64,000 nucleotides of DNA from Theristus sp. LFF4_11 (taxonomy: Eukaryota > Nematoda > Chromadorea > Monhysterida > Xyalidae). The DNA lies in NCBI GenBank assembly GCA_030248135.1, contig JASANC010002713.1, positions 1-64,000 on the forward strand, given 5' to 3'. This document shows positions 9,993-19,600 of this stretch, piece after piece. The position numbers were made by a program, and so were the translations under genes. The notes beneath the pieces are model-generated. The model did no database searches, was not told the DNA's origin, and saw only the letters and a program-made list of their open reading frames with translations. Position 1 is the stretch's first letter. Every line of letters starts with the position of its first letter.

Positions 9993-11046
9993 TAGGGTTA
10001 GGGGAAAAAAAAAATCCGGATTTTTTTTTTTAAATTAAAAAAAAAAATTTTTTTAAAAAAAAAAAAATTTTTTTTACAAGTTAGGTTTGTTCGAAGCGTC
10101 TCGTCGAGCTGAGTTCATCTAGACTATTTTCAGAACGATCCGGGAAACTATAAGAGCGAAAATCGTGTTTTATTGAAATTATGTCCATTTCATAGAGGGA
10201 AAGTTGCATTTTCAACAGTAAAACAGGGCAATTTTTCACGTGTACTTGAATATTGAACCGTTCTTAGTGGTTCCTCTTTAGAAAATTACCAAAATTTGAC
10301 TGTGTTCAAAAATTCCTGTTTGCTGTAGCTAAGTCGGCAACCCCTGTCGACCCGGTCGCCCCCCCAAGACACTTACTTTCAGGTTCAACCAGCTATGCTA
10401 TCTGCCACATGGCGAGAGCCCACTCTTCAAATCATCGTATCGAAAACACGTACCATGATTTCGCGATCACGTTGCGGGCAACTGACAGACGCAAGTTTAA
10501 CACGTTAGTTTAGCTCAGCACGCAAGTTTTAACATGTGGCCATGTTATCGGGTATCTGAAAAACGGTCGTGTGATGTGGTATTAACCAACATCTCCGCTC
10601 AAATTGTTTAACAATATATCGCACAACTCCATTGTAGACCTATAACATACGCCAATCAACAAGATATCATGTTCATCTCATGGCCTACCGACTGAAAAAC
10701 ATGTTCTAAGTTGCAAGAAAACGATTTCTGAAACGATATTTCAATTCAGTTAAGTCATTTCAACGCTAAAAATTGACTCTAGAAGTCATCCAAATCGAAA
10801 AACATGGAGTACGTCGGTCAAAATGACCAAATAATGACATTTACCTAAGCACACAAAGAAGTTGGGAAGAAAATTTGGTTTGAACTTTCAAAAAATTATG
10901 CCATAAATCGAATTTTCAGAGCAAAGTAGAAGAAAAAATTTTCAAATTTTTTTTTTAAGTTTGAAAAAAAAATCCAAATTTTTTTTTTTTAAAAAAACGA
11001 AAAAAAAATAAAAAAAAAATTTTTTTTTTCAAAGCCCCTAACCCTA
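9993..11046. mobile_element. hAT-like TAGGGTTAGGGG-family element, copy 2
   Basis: The two ends are perfect 12-bp inverted repeats (tagggttagggg). Flanks are identical 8-mers gttccggt (9985-9992 and 11047-11054). The element is 1054 bp, nearly identical to 1944-2963, with subterminal A/T tracts that can pair. No open frame of note. This copy defines the family best. Confidence 0.9.
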
Positions 11047-11094
11047 GTTCCGGTGCTCCTCCTCCATAACACAGGAAAGAAAAAAATGCAAAAA

Positions 11095-11240
11095 CTAAAT
11101 TGATCATTTTCACCTTATCAAAAAGGCTTGGCTTAGGATTAGGATTAGGTTTAGGATTAGGAACCTACAACGACTCATTACAAGCAACCTCAGATCAAAA
11201 ATCAAAAAAATCACTTTTAAGAATGTATACAAATCTAATG
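11095..11240 (+). repeat. TTAGGA-rich dispersed repeat
   Basis: Contains aaaaaggcttggcttagga followed by degenerate ttagga/tttagg hexamers and aacctacaacgactcatta. The same module recurs at 27178-27300, 41036-41130 and, shorter, at about 5625. It forms the centre of the foldback elements. It is interstitial and degenerate, so it is not evidence of a chromosome end. Confidence 0.65.
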
Positions 11241-11585
11241 TATGACATGAACAAAATTGCAATAATTACAGTCTTCCAAATGAGTTATTGCTTTTAGGCA
11301 GACGCCACGGTGCGGTGACGACAAATCAACAATCAATCTGTTAAACAAATATACTTAAATCATTGCTGAATGAGTTAGTTGCGTATTAATCAGAGTTCCG
11401 GTTCAGAAAAGGAAGGAAGAGAAGAATAAATATTTGATTGACATCGAGTTGATTAAGTAAATTCAGCTGCCAGAACGTTGAAAGACAAACAATTGCTTGC
11501 AGTTGATAGTGTAGTGACTGAAATGGGTGAATTGACTGTTAAAATTGGTGGGTAAATAGAAACTGGAGCCACCAGCGACTTGCAG

Positions 11586-11797
11586 CACGGCCGTTTCCAG
11601 TTCGACAACGGCCGCGTCATCGTCATCGTCAGACATCACGAACAACTCTAAAACGATTGTTTCCACGGTGCCTGGCCAGCAGAGCGGTGCCATCAACAAC
11701 GACACCAGCCAAGCAGACACGGATCTGTTCATCAGAACGACCGTCGCCAGCTTTGGCCGCCTGCGCTGCGATGCTGGCCGCGCCGAGAGCGGCGCAA
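11586..11797 (+). CDS. Possible upstream exon of the onecut gene
   Basis: A GC-rich open stretch in contrast to its AT-rich flanks. The frame reads Ser/Thr/Ala-rich residues, then DITNNSKTIV and DTDLFIRTTV. An acceptor-like ag precedes 11586 (another precedes 11601) and a gttggt donor follows 11797. Splicing to 13652 keeps the frame and completes an AGT serine codon. No initiator Met is seen in frame, so the true 5' end would lie upstream or the exon may be spurious. Composition matches the confirmed exons of the gene. The reverse strand is also open here but reads as an antisense shadow. Confidence 0.42.
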
Positions 11798-12076
11798 GTT
11801 GGTCTAGAGCAGTTGTGACTAGACTGTTATTGAGTTAGAAAGGGCACGAGGCATTTGGTTGCCCCGGCTTAGGTTGTTGTGTTGTGTTTTTGTTGTGTTC
11901 GTTTGAACCTGTCAGTTTTTTCGCAGAACAACGACCATGCTAAACTTTGGTGCCCACAGTAAAAAAGCTCGAATGTATCGGGTTTGATCGAAATGAACAT
12001 CCCATTTTTGGCTAAATACGTGTTCTTGCAACTCCGGTTCCGTTCTTGTTTTTCTGGCTCGCTCTGCATTCTTGGG

Positions 12077-12510
12077 TAGGGATGGAGCCGGTTCCGGTCC
12101 GGATTCCGGCGCCTAAAATTGGATCGATTCCGGCGCAATTTTGCCGGATCCGGCCGGAATGGCCGAAACCCGCGAATTAACCAGTTGATTCCTCCGTTTC
12201 AGAGCTGTTCAATGGTTTGACAAATTTGTTTCGGTGCTTTGTTGGTTTTGTTGTTGTGCATTTGACATGTGATCGGTGAGCGTTTCTTTAGTTTAGTGTT
12301 CTGTTCAATGGTAAATGGTTCACTGCTTTTGTCTTGAGTGGTAAACTTATGTGCAGCATCGTCCACTTTAAAAAACGTGGCTGCCAGCTTTTGGCCGACG
12401 TTGTTGATGAACAATAGCAGTTTTTTTGAAATCAGCCATCTTAGTTGGTCATATTCAGTTAGCTGTCAAACAGTTGCTTTTTTGTGAGCCCCAGAACACC
12501 AGCGATTTTA
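12077..12510. mobile_element. Left part of a TAGGGATGGAGCC hAT-like element
   Basis: Starts tagggatggagccggttccg and stays similar to the complete element at 18122-18837 for about 430 bp (shared blocks ttcagagctgttcaatggttt and gctgtcaaacagttgc). The matching right end is not found. The adjacent hAT transposase remnant (12590-13205) may be the body of the same, once autonomous, element. Confidence 0.7.
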
Positions 12511-12589
12511 GCGACGTGTGTTACGGGGGTGCGGGGGTGCCGTGATCCCCTAAAACCCGATAAACGCCCCCCCCCCCGAATCCACGAGA

Positions 12590-13205
12590 CGACGAATCCA
12601 TTTCAATGGGGTGGCCCGCCGGGTGGGCACTGGAGCAGCGCAGCGAACCCGTCGATGCGAGTGGCATTGGTACGACGAAAAAAACGCTGCTGACCAGCAT
12701 CGACACACGCTTCCGTGCGCTTTTCCACAACGAATCCAACATCATGGCCACGTACGTTGATCAGCGATTCAAGAATACTGCAGTCGTCTTCGAAAATGAA
12801 GGCGCGATTCGTTGTGAACTACTTCACATTGCAAAGAAAATCTTGAAACGACCGGAGACGCCCACAAACTGCGACGATGCATCCGAGATCGCGAACAACG
12901 ACGATGACGAAAGTGAACGCGACCCCGAACAAAAAAGAAATCGACTGGCCTCTACGGAGGCATCGAGTTTCACGCTGCGCGACCGCGCAACCCGTCAGTC
13001 GAATCCAGTCTCGAAGACGAACTGCGCGGCGAAATGAATATGTACGAGTCGGATGATTTTATCGACGAACCGGACAAAAGTGATCTAATGCATTTTGGCG
13101 GCTGAACTCGTCTAAATACTCCAAACTATGGCCAACGGGAAACCTGGACCGCTACCAACAAGCGGGCAACGAACGAACGTTTCGAACCGGCCGTGTTTGG
13201 GACCA
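12590..13205 (+). pseudogene. Decayed hAT transposase, C-terminal part
   Basis: The frame from 12606 to 13037 reads a segment with LLTSIDTRFRALF and ATYVDQRFKN. These resemble the hAT transposase pattern in which an ATxLDPRFK motif precedes the C-terminal dimerisation region. The homologous reading then moves to another frame (from about 12990, EDELRGEMNMY) and again near 13093 (NSSKYSKLW, matching the conserved WWxxNxxxYPxLxxLA of the dimerisation motif). At least two frameshifts and the absence of the N-terminal catalytic part make it non-functional. It lies in the proposed first onecut intron and next to a hAT-type terminus at 12077. Family identification is by motif recognition only. Confidence 0.72.
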
Positions 13206-13375
13206 CCCGACCCGGTAATAAGACCGCGGAAAAATCATTTAAAAGTAATATAATTTTTTTTTTTTTTTTTGTTGGGGTTTTTGAGGGTAAAAAAAGCGCG
13301 GGGATAAACTGACAGGCTTAAATTAACATACGGTACGCGCAAGCCCACATTGCAGTCACTTTAGTCAGCCACACA

Positions 13376-13575
13376 GTTGTTGTTGTTGTTGTTGGGATTT
13401 TTAGGCGATGTTTTTGGCCAGGGCTAACCCTGAGAAGGCGTACAGAACGCCATTAAGTAGGGCGCCCATCGAGTGTTCTCTGTCATTAAGTGCCTATACA
13501 CCCTCGGCGGGGCTCGATCCCCCGAGCGCACAGACTGTAGTCTAACACACTACCACCACCACCACGAGAATGACC
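13376..13575 (-). repeat. tRNA-derived SINE, copy 1
   Basis: Read on the minus strand, the head resembles a tRNA gene with a B-box-like gatcgagccccgccgag and an A-box-like tggtggtagtg region, and the tail is a run of AAC triplets (gtt repeats on the + strand at 13376-13394). Two further copies with the same order lie at 19921-20124 and 47884-48085. The A-box region is partly altered by CCA expansion here. It sits just upstream of the acceptor of onecut exon 13652. Confidence 0.75.
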
Positions 13576-13651
13576 ACGAGGCCACAATGTTTCAGTAGCG
13601 CAGCACAAAGATGTGAATGGTGTGTTGAGTTGAACATATATTCAGTTTCAG

Positions 13652-16600
13652 GTGGCAGCTGTGGCAGTGGACAAGAGATGGACACACCGGAGGATGATGC
13701 TGAAGAGACAGCGGGCGACATGGACGAAGAGCAGATGCGTCATCTGGCACCAACACCACCGGCTGTGTTTGATGCCGGCTCCGACGACAGGGACAGACGG
13801 ATGCTCGAAACCATTGAACAGGCACGTTCTCCACAGCATCACGTTCAGCGTCAATAATTCTGAGTGTCCCCATTTGTCTGTTTACAGCCACGAGTTTGAA
13901 GACAGTTTCTCATCAGCATCACTATTGCAGGTGGTCATAATGGCGAAGACCGAATCAGCGAATTTGAACGATCAACTTCAACAACAACAACAGTTGCTGC
14001 ATCCAGGAGACACCACCACCAATGAGCACATTGCGGTTGCGATTGAGAACGTGCTGACAACGCAGCCGTCTGCGCTCGCAAGCACCAGTGGTGACGTAGC
14101 GACGCCAAGTTGCGCATCACAGAGAACACCGTCGACGACGACTAGAGTGCCTCCCATCTCGGACAACAATTACGCAATGCCTTCTCGCTCGACCGCTTTC
14201 GAGGATCTGCCGGAGAACTTTCTCGAGAACATCAGCCCCGGCTCTGGCAGCAACAGCACCGCCTCTGGCGAGACGCACAATTCGTCGTCGGGTGGTGCGA
14301 CTGGCTCGACGATTTCAGCGCCGCCGATTGCAATGTGCATTGGCAGTGCGGTGTGTAACAACAACAATAGTGCTGGTGTGAACATGAGCAACGTGGGCGC
14401 GAACAGCAGCAACATTGCGGTGATGTCCAGTGCTGGCATGACCGTGCCAACAGCGTCGTCGCTGCTGCTCGGCGCAACGCACGGCCTCAAGCACGCACAG
14501 CAACCACGATCGAATCTCGTCAACGTCCACCAGTCACGTCAGTCACATTGGTTGCTTTGATAATAGATGCTCAACTGATTTTATTGCTGAATGCCGCAAC
14601 TGCGCGAGCGAGCGTGTCTGCGTCAGTTTAGCTGTAGGCTGCACGTCAGCGTGATTCGCCAACCTTAGTCTGCTCGAACTTCCAGAGCTGAGTTTTATAC
14701 TCTTTCAGTAAAACGTGGTATACAGGGTGGGCCAAAAGGTGCAAACTTAAAATAGCTTGTATTCGTCACCGGTGCGAGATATTGAGCTAAAAATTGGAAT
14801 ACTTTATAGAATTTGCGCCTTTTTTGTGTATTCGAATTTTAGCTAAAAACGTTGCAGTACACACTCAAAACTACAAATTTGCACAAAAGGTGATTTTTTG
14901 GGAGTTGAAAACATAAAAATGAAAATCCGTTATTGATGGCAGAGCAAGTCAATAGCTGTTTTTATAGAATTTGCGCCTTTTTTGTGTATTCGAATTTCAG
15001 CTAAAAACGTTGCTGTACACACTCAAAACTACAAATTTGCACAAAAGGTAATTTTTTGGGAGTTGAAAACATAAAAATGAAAATCCCGTATTGATGGCAG
15101 AGCAAGACAATAGCTGTTCATCTATTTGTCCTGTGGCAATCAGTTTTAGTATCAAGATAACACCACAGTGAGGCACTTAGAGCACTGACATGACAACTTG
15201 AATGATGTTTATCCAGAGTAGCACTCGTTCGAAGTCAAAAAACTACTTTTGTATTTTGTCGACTGCAGCGATTTGGATCAATGTTTTCAGCTGAAATGCG
15301 AATATCTTTTATTTTGGTCCCGCGTCTCATATGCGCGCATAGATAGGTAAGCAGTCTCATGCACGACGCGGGAATTCAAAATTGGCAAAGGGATCCGAGT
15401 CCCTTAGACTTAGGCTGGGTGGGTCACTTACCAAATTTCAGCTCAATATCTTACACTGGTAACGAATACGAGCCATTTTAAATTTGCATTTTTGGCCCAC
15501 CCTGTATAATTCGTTTTTAGATCAACATCAACCGTCAATGAGCAGCCAGCTGATGTCGAGTCATCAGCAGCAACATCACGATTTGACCACCGGCCAATTT
15601 ATGGCAATGAAAATCGAGCCACAAGAAACGAACATGGCCGTCGGCGGTGGTGGCTTGGGCGTCGGAGCACCGATGAAGCCGCAGATGTACCCGCGGGGCC
15701 TGCCGTCTGCGTCTGAGCTGCTGTCAAGCCGCAGCCGGGGCGCACACATCGGCACACTGGTGCTGCACAGCAATGCACCAACGAATCAAACGTTCGCTGT
15801 GGCTCCGTGCAAGTTTGAGCATTTGTCGATCACTGCGCCCTCCACGAACAACACTCAGTCGAACGCATGCTCTGTGAGCACTGTCGATCTCGCGAACACC
15901 ATGATCACGCAGATCTTTCCCAACAACAACAGCAGTGGTGGTGCTGCCGCTGACTACGCCGTTGGCATCAATGCCACCACCAGCAACACCGCCATCAACC
16001 AGTCGTCGTTGCCAGTCGGTCTCATCAGTCCATTGAGTCCTCAGCAACAGCAGCAACTCGCAATTGTGCTCGGCAGCAGGGCCACTGGCACGACCACGCA
16101 CGCCAATAGCTCCAACGCATTTGTAAACTCGGTCAATTTGTTGAATGGTTCGTTAATAGTTAGCTAGCTTGTCACGCACCCACTGCTTCTGTGCTTTACT
16201 TTCACGTATGATGAAATCAGCCAAACTAACAGTACGATATCGTGTGTGTACATGGCAATCGTGTAAGTTTCCGAGTGCATGACAGCATTTTGGCAGGACA
16301 CGTTTCGAACGGAGCTATAACATTGTGCTTTCATTTTCTAGTGTCTCCATTGCGAGCGTCCGTATCGTTGGCCCCCGGTGGCAATGCTGGCGGATCAGTG
16401 GCGATGCCAGCAGCTGTGATGCCTGATCAGGGCGTCACGGTTGGTGCGAACGCTGTAGCGCCGCTGCAAGCGACTGCGTCTGCTTTCAATGACCTCAGCA
16501 AGCCGGTCGACCGTGCCGCACTGGCGTTGTCCGTAAGCAGCAGCAGCAGTACACCTCCGGCGACAGGCAGCGTCGAGCGCAGCAACGCTCTGCTCGTGCA

Positions 16601-19600
16601 CACTGCCACTCCGGCGAGCACGCCCAAGCGGCAGACGGCTGCCAGGAGCAAGCCTGGCCAACGGGCACACAGCGACAGCGCCGAGAGCACCAACGTCAAC
16701 ACGAACATGCTGCAGCCGTTGCAACTGGCGGTCGCCAGGAGAAACTCGATCGGTGACGTCTCTGAAGCGGCTGACACAAACACTGGCGACGGGGAGAACG
16801 ACGATGACATCTACATTGACACCAGGGAGCTCTGTCATCGGATTGCGTTCGAATTGAAGCAGTTCAGTATTCCGCAGGCTGTGTTCGCCGAGAGGATTCT
16901 TGGCAGGTTTGTTGCATGTACCGATGCTAGAAACGGTTTTTTATGTTGCAGGAAAAAGCGGTTTTTATTTCCCAATTTTTTTCCCACACCAAGTTTTCAG
17001 AACTTGACCCTCGAAACCAATCAGACAGAAATACAGTTTAGTGTTTTGAAGTGAGTAAAGTTTTAATTTGAGTTTGACACAGTTTATTTTTTGACTTCCA
17101 ACCCTAGTTTATGAGCCCTAGTTTATGTCTACCGAAATATTTTTACGTTTTATTTTTCTGAAAATGCGTTTTTGATTCCTGTTTCAACTTACTGGCATTT
17201 TTTACGCAGGTCACAAGGCACACTATCGGATTTGTTGCGCAATCCGAAACCGTGGAACAAACTGAAGTCGGGACGTGAGACGTTCCGTCGCATGTACAAC
17301 TGGCTGAAGATGCCATTGAGTGATCGTCTGCGGGTGCTTGATCAGACTGACAACGATGATAATGGTTAGGGACACTCTACAGGGAGCTCTGCTAGTTGCT
17401 TGCTATTTACTCACCATCACAAGTGGCATGAATATTTTGTATATTTTTGCACTCATGCCAATAAAGCACCTGCTAAATGGTGGAAGCTGTACGACTTTCA
17501 CTGCTACCTTGTTCGTTCCATTGACTTGAGCAACGCAGCTACTCTGCAGTTTTACTCTGCAGCGACCACGTTACCTTGAATATTGAGTGAAATTGGCAAT
17601 GAGGTGCGTGTTGTTCGCAGTTGGAGAGTCGAGCGACCTGGTGTCGCCGGGCACGGCGGTGACGCGAGCGCTGCACGAGTACACGTCGGCCGTGCAACGC
17701 AGCAAATGCGGCACCCAACCGGCACCGGCGCTCATGCTCGAGCACGACAACGATGAACTCTATGACGATGTGATCATGCACTCGCCGGCGTCCACGAGCG
17801 GCAATAAAGGTTGTGCTCGTGCAGCAATCACTTAGAACGGTCGCTGTTTTGCTCTGTTTGAACGAGCCTGCGATGTCAGCTTTGCTCGGCAAGTACGTCA
17901 GGCCAATATGCCGTTATTAACGCAAAACGGTGAGAAACTTACGGAAATATGATGGCCGAAAGCGGCCGAAATCAAAATAGGGCTCAGAGATCACTGGTTC
18001 ACCCAGCAGCAAAACAGGACTCAGCGGTTGTCGCTCTGTTGTGGTAAGCACGCTGCCCCACAGGACACGCAGCCTCAGCGACTACTTTAAAGAACCCACA
18101 GTCGGTGCAGGGTGCTACAAATAGGGATGGAGCCGAATTCGGTCCAGATTCCGGTTTCCGGCGCCTAAAATTGAAGCCGGATTCCGGAGCAAATTTGCCG
18201 GGTCCAGCCGGAACAGCCGAGCGAGACCCTAGCGTGAATTCACCGGTTAATTCCTTCGTTTCAGAGCTGTTCAATGGTTTGACAAATTCGTTTCAATGTT
18301 TTATTAATTCCGTTGTTCTGCAAACAACGCTACGCTGGTTTAGTATTCTGTTCAATGGTATTTGGTTCACTATTTTTGTCTCAAGTTGTACACTGATATG
18401 CAGTATCGTCCACTTTAAAAAACGTGGCTGCCAGCAATGTGCACGTCTTTTGGCCGACGTTGTTGTTGATGAACAGGGTTTTTTTGAAATCAGCCATTTT
18501 CGTTGGTCATATTCAGTTAGCTGTCAAACAGTTGCCTTTTTGTGAGCAGTATCAAAGACAAGGGGGTGGGTACTCCCACTGCACCAGCGATGTCACATGA
18601 ATTTTTGTCAGTTGTTGGTTTTTTTGGTTGATTCACGTGCCGTGTCTTGCTGACTGTGTGTCTGTGCTGTTTTATGCTGGAAATCTGATGAAGGAACGGC
18701 GAAATGAGCGTAAATGTTTTTAGACATAAAAAGGCCATTCCGGTTTTGATTCAGGCAATTTCAACCGGATCCGGACGGCCGGAACACGCTTGGCCGGATC
18801 TGGTTCGGATTCCGGCAAACTTGCCGGATCCACCCTAGCTACAAATCCGAGAAAGCGAATGGTAGTAGCATTTCATTGCAGGTGGTATCTCCGGTGATGC
18901 AGATGATCTGACGGACACTGAGCTGGCGTGCATGTCCCCGAACTCAGCGACAGCCATGCATTCGCGCAAACGCAGCATCGACGGTCAACCGCTCAATGGA
19001 GGCTCGCCCACGAAGCAACAACAGGCTGCTGCTGCCGCCGCTAAGCGACAGCGACTCGTGTTCTCTGATATTCAGAAGAGAACACTGCAGGTGTGTGAGA
19101 GCACTGTTTCGTAGAAGTTGCCACGCGTTTTCTAGAGCAACGACCGTGTTCTGCGATCGATTGCTTCAAGTTGTGCTCAACGGTGCACAGCACAACGATA
19201 GAAGCGAGCTTGCAATCGATCGCATTTCACCAGAGCATCGGGTGTTCATCGCAGGTAGATACTCCGTTTTGTTCATGTCAGTGTGCACTTTGATAATTCG
19301 ACTATATTATCTTTTCCTAAAGACCTGTGACTCAATGCGGTTGTGGACGTGAAAGGAAACAGTTTCAATTTTGTGGTAATTCAGAATATCCTTAGTGACC
19401 CGGTCTTAGTTAGGGGATTCGGATCCCTTAACTTTACCAATTTTGAATTCCCGCGTCGTGCATGAGACTGCTTACCCATCTATGCGCGCATTGAGACGCA
19501 AGACCAAAATAAAAGATAATATTGTTATGCACGCTTTGCATTTTGTTGCACTGATTGACAGATAATTTGCTGAGTTTGCAGGCAATCTTCCGCGAGACGC

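Noticed and set aside
11100..11297. TTAGGA-type hexamers as a telomere
   Set aside because: Degenerate, short, interstitial and part of a dispersed module seen at four places.
14170..16838. Long minus-strand frames over onecut exons
   Set aside because: They are antisense to exons with confirmed splice phases and domain homology; GC-rich third positions keep the opposite strand open.
18105..18545. 146-codon + strand frame
   Set aside because: It spans the hAT-like element 18122-18837 and has no transposase motifs.
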